Below, in pieces: positions 45,055-53,540 of a DNA stretch of 63,059 nt. Positions within the stretch are counted from its first letter, which is position 1. Each line of letters starts with the position of its first letter. Source of the DNA: JAICWP01 sp035278025 (lineage in GTDB: Bacteria > Acidobacteriota > Terriglobia > Terriglobales > Acidobacteriaceae). The position numbers and the translations under genes were made by a program. The notes beneath the pieces are model-generated. The model was not told the origin of the DNA. It saw only the letters and a program-made list of their open reading frames with translations, and did no database searches. The DNA is taken from contig DATEJK010000197.1 of the NCBI GenBank assembly GCA_035278025.1, positions 1-63,059 of the forward strand. Reading direction: 5' to 3'.

Positions 45055-46224
45055 CTAACTGCTAATTACTGGTGTTGCCGGCGACAATTCTCTCAGCCGT
45101 GCCACCGCCTGCGGAATAAGAGCCAGAGCCAAATCCACCTCCTCGGCCGTGTTCTGCTTGCCCAGGCTGAAGCGGATGCTGGCCCGGGCGCGCTCGGAGC
45201 GCAATCCCATAGCAGTGAGCACGTGCGAGGGCTCAATGGCGCCGGAAGAACAAGCCGCTCCCGTGGAGACCGCCAATCCCTTCAGGTCAAGGGCGATCAC
45301 CAGCGCCTCACCTTCAATGTAATCAAAATAAATGTTGGAAGTGTTGGGCACGCGCGCCACGCCGCCGCCGTTAACCTCAGACGCATTGACCGTAGCCAGC
45401 ACGCCCGCCTGCAGGCGATCGCGCAGAGCGGCCAGCTGCCGCACGCTACCGTCGCTCAATCCGCGCCGGGCGACCTCGGCTGCGGCGCCTAAGGCGACTA
45501 TGGCGGGCACATTCTCTGTACCCGCTCGGCGCGAGCGCTCGTGGCTTCCGCCGTAGAGCAAAGGCTGCAAGAGAGTTCCCTTGCGCACGTAGAGCGCGCC
45601 TATGCCCTGCGGCGCATGCATCTTGTGCGCAGAGATGGAAAGCAAGTCGCAGGCGATGCGCTTCACGTCCAGCGGCACCTTTCCGGCGGCCTGCACCGCA
45701 TCGGTGTGGAAGTAGACGTCCGCCTCGACGGCAATGCGGCCAATCTCCTCCACCGGCTGCAGCACGCCGGTCTCATTGTTGGCCGTCATGATGCTGATCA
45801 GGCGCGTGTTGGGGCGCAGCGCCCGGCGCACATCCTCAGGATTGACCAGCCCCTGGCCGTCCACCGGAACGTAAGAGACCTCGCAGCCCATTTCCTGCAG
45901 GCGCTTGCCGGAATTCAGCACCGCGTGGTGCTCGATGGTGGAGGTGATGAGGTGGTCGCCCGGCTTGACCAGGCCGAAGATGGCGAGGTTGTCGGCTTCG
46001 GTGCCGCCGCTGGTGAAGACCACTTCCGCGGAGCGGCAACCGAGCAGAGCCGCCACAGACTCGCGCGCCCGCTCCACCGCGGCCCGCGTCTCCTGCCCGT
46101 GATGATGGATGGAGGAGGCATTGCCGAAGCGCTCGTTGAAATAAGGGCGCATGGCCTCCAGCACCTCCGGAAGCACCGGCGTGGTGGCGTTGTTATCGAA
46201 ATAAATGCGGCGAAGGCACCCCAC
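45055..46224 (-). CDS. Cysteine desulfurase (NifS/IscS family)
   Basis: A 389-residue PLP enzyme that removes sulfur from cysteine as an enzyme-bound persulfide. IYFDNNATTPV is the typical start, SISAHKMHAPQG holds the PLP lysine, EHHAVLN the cofactor-stacking His, and TGAACSSGAIEPSHV the catalytic Cys loop. The frame reads upstream to 46356, but the first 44 codons have no family match; the GTG at 46224 gives the normal start. It is likely to supply MnmA with sulfur, as its gene lies 418 bases upstream of mnmA on the same strand. No iscU or iscA gene is near, so iron-sulfur assembly is less likely to be its only role. Confidence 0.92.
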   Translation of the reverse strand: MGCLRRIYFDNNATTPVLPEVLEAMRPYFNERFGNASSIHHHGQETRAAVERARESVAALLGCRSAEVVFTSGGTEADNLAIFGLVKPGDHLITSTIEHHAVLNSGKRLQEMGCEVSYVPVDGQGLVNPEDVRRALRPNTRLISIMTANNETGVLQPVEEIGRIAVEADVYFHTDAVQAAGKVPLDVKRIACDLLSISAHKMHAPQGIGALYVRKGTLLQPLLYGGSHERSRRAGTENVPAIVALGAAAEVARRGLSDGSVRQLAALRDRLQAGVLATVNASEVNGGGVARVPNTSNIYFDYIEGEALVIALDLKGLAVSTGAACSSGAIEPSHVLTAMGLRSERARASIRFSLGKQNTAEEVDLALALIPQAVARLRELSPATPVISS

Positions 46225-46265
46225 AGAGATATTGTAACGCGGGTGAGCTAAATGCGAGTCACATA

Positions 46266-46275
46266 AGCACTTAGC
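46266..46275. repeat. Short intergenic repeat, copy 3 (AGCACTTAGC)
   Basis: AGCACTTAGC recurs upstream of the cysteine desulfurase start, in the 153-base gap after the citrate synthase gene. It is the third copy within 1.7 kb. Confidence 0.45.
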
Positions 46276-46377
46276 AATTTGACAGAGAAAGCTTTGCAAA
46301 ATGGTACACGGTCTCTTAGAGCCCGGCCGAAAATAGCCCGCCACCCTGGCGAACAAGCGCCAACTGCCAAATGCGCC

Positions 46378-47520
46378 TTATCTCCGCTCCATCGGCACAT
46401 ACTTCTGCGGGTAGACGGGGCCGATGTAGTCGGCGCGAGGGCGGATGAGGCGGTTGTCATCCAGTTGCTCGATAACATGCGCAGCCCAGCCACTGATGCG
46501 CGAGACGGCAAATATGGGTGTAAAGAGGTCGAGGTCAATGCCCAGCACGTGATAGGTCGAGGCGGAATAAAAGTCCACGTTGGCATTGAGCTTTTTTTCC
46601 GTGCTCATCAACTGCTCGATGCGGCGTGACATTTCAAACCACTGGCCCTGGCCGCTGGAAGCGCCCAGTTCGCGGGACATCTGTCGCAGGTGGGTAGCGC
46701 GTGGATCTTCGGTGTGATAAACGCGGTGACCAAAGCCGGGTATCTTTTTTTTCTGAGCCAGCATGCCCCGCACGTGCTCCACCGGATCGGCCCCGGCTTT
46801 GACAATGCCTTCCAGAATGCGGAAGGCAGCCTCATTGGCGCCGCCGTGCAGGGGTCCCTTGAGGGCGCCGATGGCGGACGTGATAGCGGAATGCATGTCA
46901 GACAAAGTAGCCGCGGTGACCCGGGCGGCAAAGGTGGAGGCGTTTAATTCGTGGTCGGCATGCAGGATGAGGGCGATGTCGAAGGCGCGTTCGGCGGTGG
47001 GCGAAGGCTTCTCCCCGGTCAGCATCAAGAGGAAATTGGCGGCGTGCGAGAGCGAAGGGTCAGGGTCAACCACCGGTTTGCCTTTGCGGATGCGATCGTA
47101 GGCGGCGACGATCATGGCTATCTGCGAGGTTAGACGGATGGCCTTACGAACATTGGCCTCGTGATCGTTGTTTTTTTCGTCCGCATCGTAAAAGGAAAGG
47201 GCGGAGACGGCGGTGCGCAGCACATCCATGGGCAGGGCGTGCCTGGGGGCCTGGCGCAGAAAGCTGACGATGGAGGCGTCCAGTTTGCGTTCCCCCGCCA
47301 GCCGCGAGCGCAGGTCCTGCAACTCTGCGCGGCTGGGAAGCTTAGCAAACCACAGCAGATAACAGGTCTCTTCGAAGGTGGAGTGTTCGGCCAGTTCGTG
47401 GATATCAATGCCACGGTAGGCTAGGATGCCCCGGTCGCCGTCTATAAAACAGATGCTGGAGGTGGTAGCAACAATGCCCTCCAAGCCCTTGGGAGGATTT
47501 GCAGCCGTGATACTGGACAT
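46378..47520 (-). CDS. gltA: Citrate synthase (short, homodimeric type)
   Basis: A 380-residue enzyme that condenses acetyl-CoA and oxaloacetate, the entry step of the TCA cycle. Catalytic residues are seen in LILHADHELNAS (His), GPLHGGANEAA (His) and NANVDFYSAS (Asp). The length is that of the short type found in Gram-positives, archaea and many others; 2-methylcitrate synthase is a close alternative. The ATG at 47520 has AAGGA six bases upstream, so the upstream part of the frame is not coding. It is divergent from the S46 peptidase gene. No other TCA-cycle gene adjoins it. Confidence 0.93.
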   Translation of the reverse strand: MSSITAANPPKGLEGIVATTSSICFIDGDRGILAYRGIDIHELAEHSTFEETCYLLWFAKLPSRAELQDLRSRLAGERKLDASIVSFLRQAPRHALPMDVLRTAVSALSFYDADEKNNDHEANVRKAIRLTSQIAMIVAAYDRIRKGKPVVDPDPSLSHAANFLLMLTGEKPSPTAERAFDIALILHADHELNASTFAARVTAATLSDMHSAITSAIGALKGPLHGGANEAAFRILEGIVKAGADPVEHVRGMLAQKKKIPGFGHRVYHTEDPRATHLRQMSRELGASSGQGQWFEMSRRIEQLMSTEKKLNANVDFYSASTYHVLGIDLDLFTPIFAVSRISGWAAHVIEQLDDNRLIRPRADYIGPVYPQKYVPMERR

Positions 47521-47675
47521 AGGGTCCTTTCGCACCAGAAGCGCCAAACGGCAGCGGTTGCGCACAGACCCCCGTGACGGGCGTCACGCAACTCATTGTT
47601 ATACATCACTTTGCGCGAGTTTTCCAATGCGGCGCCGCCGCTGAAATCGTATAGTTAAGAGTTTTCTCCGACCCG

Positions 47676-47700
47676 CGGGCGAATTTCTCTCGCTCGCCCG
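47676..47700. promoter_or_regulatory. Inverted repeat in the citrate synthase / S46 divergent region
   Basis: CGGGCGA (47676-47682) and TCGCCCG (47694-47700) form a perfect 7-bp inverted repeat, 28 bases before the S46 start codon. It could be a regulator site or an mRNA leader hairpin; the role is unknown. Confidence 0.3.
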
Positions 47701-47728
47701 TGAGCCATACTTCTAAGGAGTACTTCCT

Positions 47729-49822
47729 ATGATAAGACGCGCTTTACTGCTCTGTTGGCTGCCAGTTTTTCTTCTTAGCTCCCTGGCCATGGCGGACCCG
47801 GGGATGTGGCTGTTCGAGGCGTTTCCCAGCGCTAAGGTGAAGGCCAAGTATGGCTTTGATCCCACGGCGCAGTGGCTGGAACATGTGCGGTTGTCGTCGG
47901 TGCGCTTCAATAACGGCGGGTCGGGTTCGTTCGTCTCCGCCGACGGACTCACGTTCACCAATCATCATATTGCCGCCGAATGCATTCACCAGCTCTCCAC
48001 AGCAGGCAAGGATTACATGAAGACCGGCTTCTACGCCCGCACCCAGGCGGAGGAGTTGAAGTGCCCGGCGTATGAACTCAACCAACTGGTGGGAATTGAA
48101 GACGTGACCGCGCCGGTGAAGGCCGCAGTGAAGGCGGGAATGCCCGCCGCCGAAGCGGGCCAGGCGCAGCGCGCAGAGATGTCGAGAATCGAGGACCAGT
48201 GCACGAAGAAAACCGGCCTGCGTTGCGACGTGGTTACCCTCTATTCGGGGGAGGCTTACCACCTTTATCAATACAAGAAATACACCGACGTGCGGCTGGT
48301 GTTCGCGCCCGAGTTCGAGGCCGCCTTTTTCGGAGGCGATCCCGATAACTTTGAATATCCACGCTACGATCTGGACATCTCCTTTTTTCGGGTATACGAG
48401 AACGGCAAGCCGGCTCACCTGAACAACTATTTCCGCTGGTCGCCCACGGGGGTGAAAGACAAGGAACTGATTTTCGTTTCCGGCAACCCTGGCTCCACGG
48501 GACGGCTGCTGACCGTGGCGCAGCTGGAGTTCATGCGCGACGTGGACTATCCCTCGCGGCTGACGAACTACCAGCGGCGCATCAACATGCTGGAGAAATT
48601 CAGCGCCGAGTCGCCGGATAACGCGCGCATCGCGCAGGAAGATTTGTTCCTCTACCAGAACTCATTGAAGGCGGTAACCGGCTATCTTTCCGGCCTGAAA
48701 GACGACCAATTGATGGCGCAGAAGGTTGGGGAGGAGAAGAAACTGCAGAATTTCGTTCTTCTGGATGCGAAGCGGCGGGCGGAATTCGACGATCCCTGGG
48801 CGGCTCTGGCCAAGTCCATGCAGGTACAAGAAAAGATTTACCTGCCTCTTACTTATGTGGAACGGATGCGCGGTTTTAACGCCGGCCTGGCGGTGTACGC
48901 CCGCGACCTGGTGCGCGGCGCGGAGCAGCGGGCCAAGCCCAACGGCGAGCGCTTGCGCGAATTCCGCGAGTCCGCCCTGCCCTCCATGGAAGAGCAACTA
49001 TTCTCCAGCGCCCCCGTCTATAAGAACCTGGAAACAGCGGAACTGGCCGACGCCCTTGCCGGCATGCAGGCAGCCCTGGGCGCGGACAATGCGGTAGTGC
49101 GGGAGGCCCTGAACGGCAAGTCACCCGAAGAGCAGGCGCGCTATCTGATCGAGAACACCAAACTGCAGGATGTGGCGGTACGCAAAGAGCTATGGAATGG
49201 AGGCGGGGCTGCCATTAAGGCCAGCACCGATCCGCTCATCGCGCTCATGCGGCAGATTGAACCGGAGGCGCTCCAAGTGCGGAAGCAGTATGAAGACCAG
49301 GTTGAATCAGTAGCACGGCGTGACGGGGCGCTGCTGGCCAAAGCGCGCTTTGCCATGGGCGGGTTGAGTGAACCGCCGGACGCCGGATTTACCTTGCGCC
49401 TCAGCTACGGCGAAGTGGAAGGCTATACGGTGGGCGGCAGGAACCTTCCCTACTACACCACCATGGGCGGCGCTTACCAGCACGCGGCGGCGCATGGCGA
49501 CAAGCCTCCCTACAAACTGCCGGAAAGCTGGATGAAGCATAAGGAGCAAGTCAAGCTGGCAACGCCGCTGAACTTTGTCAATACAGCGGACATCATCGGA
49601 GGCAACTCCGGCAGTCCCACCTTGAACAGCAAGGCGGAGGTGGTGGGCATTATTTTCGACGGCAACATCGAGTCACTGCCCTGGAATTTCGAATACAGCG
49701 ATAAGGTGGGTCGTTCCATCAGCGTGGATTCGCGCGGCATCGTGGAGGCCCTGCGGGCCATCTATGGCGCCAATCGCGTGGTGCAGGAATTGCAGAGCGG
49801 ACATGAGGTGAGCGGGCAATAA
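47729..49822 (+). CDS. S46 family dipeptidyl-peptidase (DPP7/DPP11-like)
   Basis: A 697-residue periplasmic serine exopeptidase. A signal peptide covers residues 1-21 (cleavage after AMA). The trypsin-like triad is visible: His80 in LTFTNHH, a likely Asp216 in DNFEYPRYDLD, and Ser627 in GGNSGSP. Family members release dipeptides from the N-terminus of peptides taken into the periplasm by amino-acid-fermenting and soil bacteria. The length matches the family (about 700). Whether it prefers hydrophobic (DPP7) or acidic (DPP11) residues cannot be settled by eye. A hairpin repeat follows the stop. Confidence 0.94.
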   Translation: MIRRALLLCWLPVFLLSSLAMADPGMWLFEAFPSAKVKAKYGFDPTAQWLEHVRLSSVRFNNGGSGSFVSADGLTFTNHHIAAECIHQLSTAGKDYMKTGFYARTQAEELKCPAYELNQLVGIEDVTAPVKAAVKAGMPAAEAGQAQRAEMSRIEDQCTKKTGLRCDVVTLYSGEAYHLYQYKKYTDVRLVFAPEFEAAFFGGDPDNFEYPRYDLDISFFRVYENGKPAHLNNYFRWSPTGVKDKELIFVSGNPGSTGRLLTVAQLEFMRDVDYPSRLTNYQRRINMLEKFSAESPDNARIAQEDLFLYQNSLKAVTGYLSGLKDDQLMAQKVGEEKKLQNFVLLDAKRRAEFDDPWAALAKSMQVQEKIYLPLTYVERMRGFNAGLAVYARDLVRGAEQRAKPNGERLREFRESALPSMEEQLFSSAPVYKNLETAELADALAGMQAALGADNAVVREALNGKSPEEQARYLIENTKLQDVAVRKELWNGGGAAIKASTDPLIALMRQIEPEALQVRKQYEDQVESVARRDGALLAKARFAMGGLSEPPDAGFTLRLSYGEVEGYTVGGRNLPYYTTMGGAYQHAAAHGDKPPYKLPESWMKHKEQVKLATPLNFVNTADIIGGNSGSPTLNSKAEVVGIIFDGNIESLPWNFEYSDKVGRSISVDSRGIVEALRAIYGANRVVQELQSGHEVSGQ

Positions 49823-49840
49823 CGTGAAGTCCATCCCAAT

Positions 49841-49872
49841 CCCACTCTTTGCAAAAAACGCAAAGGGTGGGG
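49841..49872. repeat. Palindromic hairpin element, copy 2
   Basis: CCCACTCTTTGC (49841-49852), an AAAAAAC loop, and GCAAAGGGTGGGG (49860-49872) form a hairpin between the convergent S46 and TPR-protein genes. It has the same core as the element at 20771-20802. It probably works as the shared 3' end of both genes. Confidence 0.6.
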
Positions 49873-49894
49873 CACCCTGCCGGGGCCGGCTTGC

Positions 49895-51424
49895 CTACTC
49901 TGTGGCTGGGGCGGCCGGCGAGGTGTACTTTTTCTGCAGGTAGGAAGCTAAATTCTCCTCCAGGTCGGCGTAGTGCATCTGGGTGACGGAAGAAAGAGCA
50001 GCCTCTGGCGAGTCGCCTTCTCCCAACCGCTGCAGAATGCGCTGCAGGCCATCCGTGCCCCAGCTCTGTTGCAGGTACTCAGCGGCAAGCAAGGCTTCGG
50101 CGTAGGCAACAACCGCTTGCTTAGTGTTCAGGCGGGCAAAAGGCCCATCGAGATAGCGAAACGGAATTTCCTTCTTAGCCTGAAACATGCGCGCCAGAGC
50201 CGGCCCGAAATAATCGTCGCTGCGGCCCTCCATCAGCTGCGCCAGCCCTTCATTGAGCCAACTGGGACAGTTGCCACGTGTAATCATGCGCACAAACGAG
50301 TGGGTCAGCTCGTGCTTGAGCACGTGCTGCAATTCCGGAGTCACGGCGCTGACGCCGGAAATGGGGATGCGCAGCTTGCCGTCATTCACGCCTCCCGCCC
50401 AGGAGGGAGCCTGGGTGATATCGAAGAACTGGGAGTTGGTGTAAAGAATTACGGAAATGTTTTGGCTGGGCGTGTAATTCAGCTGGCTGCTCAGATTCCG
50501 GTACTGGTCTTCCAGCGTGTCCAGCAAGTCGCGCTGCAAGCCCAGTGGAGTCTGGGCCCCCTCGTAGCGCAGGGTGAAATGCCAGCTGTCGCTCTGGTTG
50601 AAGTTGCCTTGGACTTCGAGTTCGTGCTGCGTCCTCTGCAGCACTCTTTGCACCCAGTCATAAGGCCGCAGCGCCACCGATTGCTTGAAAGCGGTGAGGG
50701 CGTCGGGCAGCCGGTCCACGTTGTAGTAGGCCATGCCCAGCAGGGCAAAGGTAAGCGCGTCCGGCGCCACGCGGGTTAGTTTTTCGGCCGCGGCGGCGGC
50801 CTGATCATTCTGGTTGTTTTCCGCCAGCCCGACCATGTACCACTCCAGAGCAATGGGATCGTCCGGCGCGAAGCTCAGAGCATGTTCGAAGTATTGCGTC
50901 GCCTCCGCGGGATGGCCGTGGTCAAGCTCGAAGCGCCCGGCCTCCATGTAGGCCAGCTTGGTCAGCTGCGGCTTCCCTTCCTGCTCTATTTGCCAGAGAG
51001 CGCCGTCATAGACCCGGCCGTTAGCCAGAATGCGGTCCAGCAGGGCGGCGCGCTGTTTGGCTTCGTCGGTGGATATGGACGGGCGAAGCAGGGGCAAGCG
51101 CGTGCGCGCCGTCCGCGATTTGGGCGCGGCAGGGCCAGGTGTGGCGGGCGCGGCGGCGGGACCAGGGCCCACGGTCACCAGATTGGTTTTCGCGGTGGAG
51201 CCGATGGAAATGCCTAATCCGCTGTCGTGATCAATGCGCTCCACCGAAGATCTGGGAACCGTATATTTGGTGGCGCCCACGAAGTAGTCCATATTGGGGC
51301 CGTTTTCGACCGCCTTATCCACGGTGATAGAAGTGCCGTTTTTGAAATGGAGGGTATCCCCGCAGGCAGCCACACAGATCGCAAGCAGGAGCAGGAAGCC
51401 GGAAAGGATCTGTTGAGCGGACAT
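49895..51424 (-). CDS. TPR protein with gluzincin-like (peptidase MA) domain
   Basis: A 509-residue exported protein. The first 22 residues are a signal sequence, possibly a lipoprotein signal (VAAC at Cys21). Residues 23-70 form a small beta domain (GDTLHFKNGTSITVDK). Tetratricopeptide-like helices fill about 150-260, for example AEATQYFEHALSFAPDDP. The C-terminal half has HELTH (371-375) and WLNEGLAQL with Glu392, the zinc-binding layout of gluzincin peptidases (HExxH ... E). It ends the minus-strand run of envelope genes and may process envelope proteins. The peptidase activity is inferred from motifs only. Confidence 0.8.
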   Translation of the reverse strand: MSAQQILSGFLLLLAICVAACGDTLHFKNGTSITVDKAVENGPNMDYFVGATKYTVPRSSVERIDHDSGLGISIGSTAKTNLVTVGPGPAAAPATPGPAAPKSRTARTRLPLLRPSISTDEAKQRAALLDRILANGRVYDGALWQIEQEGKPQLTKLAYMEAGRFELDHGHPAEATQYFEHALSFAPDDPIALEWYMVGLAENNQNDQAAAAAEKLTRVAPDALTFALLGMAYYNVDRLPDALTAFKQSVALRPYDWVQRVLQRTQHELEVQGNFNQSDSWHFTLRYEGAQTPLGLQRDLLDTLEDQYRNLSSQLNYTPSQNISVILYTNSQFFDITQAPSWAGGVNDGKLRIPISGVSAVTPELQHVLKHELTHSFVRMITRGNCPSWLNEGLAQLMEGRSDDYFGPALARMFQAKKEIPFRYLDGPFARLNTKQAVVAYAEALLAAEYLQQSWGTDGLQRILQRLGEGDSPEAALSSVTQMHYADLEENLASYLQKKYTSPAAPATE

Positions 51425-51550
51425 CGTAGCCAGGGTTAGGGTAGCAGCCGGCGGAAGCCTGTCAATGAGACTTTTGTCTGGTTTCTGAGTGCAGAACGGG
51501 TACCAGTACGCGGCCGTCTCAAGTTCTTTGGCAGGGGAGCAGGATCCGAA

Positions 51551-52069
51551 CTACTGGTAAGCGGCCTGACCGCGGGCAGTGAAAACGATGTATTTGTAGC
51601 CAATGAAATTCCAGATGAAGCTGCCGGCTGTGCCCACCAGGGCGGCCGCCGAAGGCCAGAGTTTCTCCAGGCCAGAAACGGGAGAAACAAAGGTGGCGAC
51701 ATAAGAAGCGGTGCCCACGTTCACCACCGCGCCAATCAGGCTAACGATCAGGAACTGGCTGCCGGAGCGTACCAGGCTTTTTTGCCGCCCTGTTGCCCGG
51801 AAGGTCCAGCTGCGATTCAGGTAGTAGCTGTTCATCACGGCCACCATGAAAGAGGTGGTCTTGATAAGCATGAAATGGAGACCCTTTTCGCCGGTGTGGG
51901 TGACCTGAATGAGGAGGTTGAGTACTCCCAGATCAACAAACGTATTGATAATGCCGACAATTACAAAGCGCCAGGCTTCGGTACGGAGCTGTCCCTTGCT
52001 GGGAGAGGGCGACAAGTCAGCGCCCGAGGCGTCGGACGCCCCCGGCTGTACGTTGGGGCTCATCACCAT
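51551..52069 (-). CDS. GtrA family membrane protein
   Basis: A 172-residue protein with four spans and the GtrA pattern: FVIVGIINTFVDLGVLNLL at the first span and SYYLNRSWTF between spans 2 and 3, and FIGYKYIVF at the end. GtrA-like proteins are thought to flip or carry polyprenyl-linked sugars for cell-surface glycosylation. The N-terminal 28 residues are polar and the start could be either ATG (52069 or 52063). It lies downstream of the UDP-GlcNAc 2-epimerase gene, which fits surface glycan synthesis. Confidence 0.87.
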   Translation of the reverse strand: MVMSPNVQPGASDASGADLSPSPSKGQLRTEAWRFVIVGIINTFVDLGVLNLLIQVTHTGEKGLHFMLIKTTSFMVAVMNSYYLNRSWTFRATGRQKSLVRSGSQFLIVSLIGAVVNVGTASYVATFVSPVSGLEKLWPSAAALVGTAGSFIWNFIGYKYIVFTARGQAAYQ

Positions 52070-52204
52070 CGTTAGCTCTCACCCATAGCGCATCCGCCAG
52101 CATTTGCCGCCAACACTGGCCAGAAGGCAGTGCCAGCATCGCCGCTCAGGCTCGGCTCTATCTGCCCGACGCGAGCCTCATTCTAACCTAGGGCGGCCAA
52201 CTGG

Positions 52205-53269
52205 TCATCCTTGACCGCAAATGATGTCGGCTATCCTCTGCGCAGCCTTTCCATCCCACAGAGGCGGGAGAGTGCCCTGCTTGCTTTGGCCGTGCAAGAG
52301 GCGGCAAACCTCGGCCTGCAGGCGCTGCAAATCGTGCCCCACCAGCACGTTGGTTCCAATCGTAACCGTCACCGGGCGTTCCGTGGTCTCGCGCAAAGTA
52401 AGGCAAGGAACGCCCAGAAAAGTGGTCTCCTCCTGAATGCCGCCGGAATCGGTGATGACCACGGTAGCGTGCCGCTGCAGAGCCAGGAATTGCAGGTAGG
52501 ATTGTGGCTCCCAGAACTGGAAATCTTGACCTGGCTGGAAGCCGAGCTGGGCAATTCGCTGCCGGGTGCGGGGATGGACGGGAAAAATGACCGGCAGTTG
52601 GCCGCTGATCTCGCCCAGCACACGCAGTATTCCTTGCAGCACCTGGTGATCATCCACGTTGGAGGGACGGTGCAGGGTGACCAGGGCATAGCGCGGAGGC
52701 AATGGGGGCAGCGTCGCGCCAGCCTTAGGCAATAACCGCACCACCGTATCAATCATGACATTGCCAACGAAGCGAATGCGTTCGGCGGGTATGCCCTCGC
52801 GCAGCAGATTCTGATCGCCGTCCTGAGAGGGAGTGAGCAGCAGGTCGGCAATCTGGTCGGTGAGCAGGCGGTTGATCTCCTCCGGCATGGTGCGGTCGAA
52901 GGAGCGCAGGCCGGCCTCCACGTGGGCGACCGAGACCCCGAGCTTGCTGCACACCAGGGCGGCGGCGATGGTGGAGTTCACGTCGCCATAAACCAGCACC
53001 AGGTCAGGGCGGGCTTTTTCGACCACGGGCTCAAAGCGCATCATGATCTGGCTAGTCTGGACGGCGTGAGTGCCGGAGCCGACCGCCAGGTTATAGTCGG
53101 GTTCCGGAATCTCCAATTCACGAAAGAAGACGTCAGACATGTTCTGGTCATAATGCTGCCCGGTATGGACCAGAATCTGGCGCAGGCCGGGCTTTTCGGC
53201 CAACGCCCGCATCACCGGCGCCGCTTTCATGAAATTCGGCCGCGCTCCTACCACGTGTGCGCAGTACAT
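52205..53269 (-). CDS. wecB: UDP-N-acetylglucosamine 2-epimerase (non-hydrolysing)
   Basis: A 354-residue enzyme that interconverts UDP-GlcNAc and UDP-ManNAc, giving precursors for surface polysaccharides. GARPNFMKAAPVMRAL is the typical start; ILVHTGQHYDQNMSD, VYGDVNSTIAAAL, HVEAGLRSFDRTMPEEINR (given in part) and TDSGGIQEETTFLGVP are all family motifs, including the conserved Asp, Glu and His residues. The length matches. It is followed by gtrA 135 bases later on the same strand. The context, with a GT2 synthase and other glycan genes upstream, supports an exopolysaccharide role. Confidence 0.94.
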   Translation of the reverse strand: MYCAHVVGARPNFMKAAPVMRALAEKPGLRQILVHTGQHYDQNMSDVFFRELEIPEPDYNLAVGSGTHAVQTSQIMMRFEPVVEKARPDLVLVYGDVNSTIAAALVCSKLGVSVAHVEAGLRSFDRTMPEEINRLLTDQIADLLLTPSQDGDQNLLREGIPAERIRFVGNVMIDTVVRLLPKAGATLPPLPPRYALVTLHRPSNVDDHQVLQGILRVLGEISGQLPVIFPVHPRTRQRIAQLGFQPGQDFQFWEPQSYLQFLALQRHATVVITDSGGIQEETTFLGVPCLTLRETTERPVTVTIGTNVLVGHDLQRLQAEVCRLLHGQSKQGTLPPLWDGKAAQRIADIICGQG

Positions 53270-53300
53270 GCCCCTGGTTCATCCTCCGCTGCGGGCGCCA

Positions 53301-53384
53301 TCAGCGCGCCTCAATCAAGTACACCATGAAATAAAGGCAAAGAAGAAGAAGGGCGCCTTTGATGAACCAAACTGCTACATCCAT
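53301..53384 (-). CDS. Second 27-residue single-span membrane microprotein
   Basis: A short ORF read directly on the minus strand: ATG at 53384-53382, TGA at 53303-53301. The peptide is MDVAVWFIKGALLLLCL then YFMVYLIEAR: one hydrophobic helix flanked by a few charged residues. GAAGGG lies about ten bases upstream, a weak ribosome site. It lies 31 bases before the UDP-GlcNAc 2-epimerase start and 156 bases after the AAA+ gene, all on the same strand. The size equals that of the microprotein after tadC, but the sequence is different. I know no family for it. Confidence 0.45.
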   Translation of the reverse strand: MDVAVWFIKGALLLLCLYFMVYLIEAR

Positions 53385-53540
53385 GAATCTTAACCCTTCG
53401 AATATCAGGATCGCGCATGGGACACATCCTGCGCCGGAAGTTCTTCAGGATCAGCCGGAGAGGACTGCAATCCCTGGTTAGTGACTCGCATTTCCCGGAT
53501 CTCGTAGGCAGAGGACCGGGAGGCGCTTAAAGACATTCGG

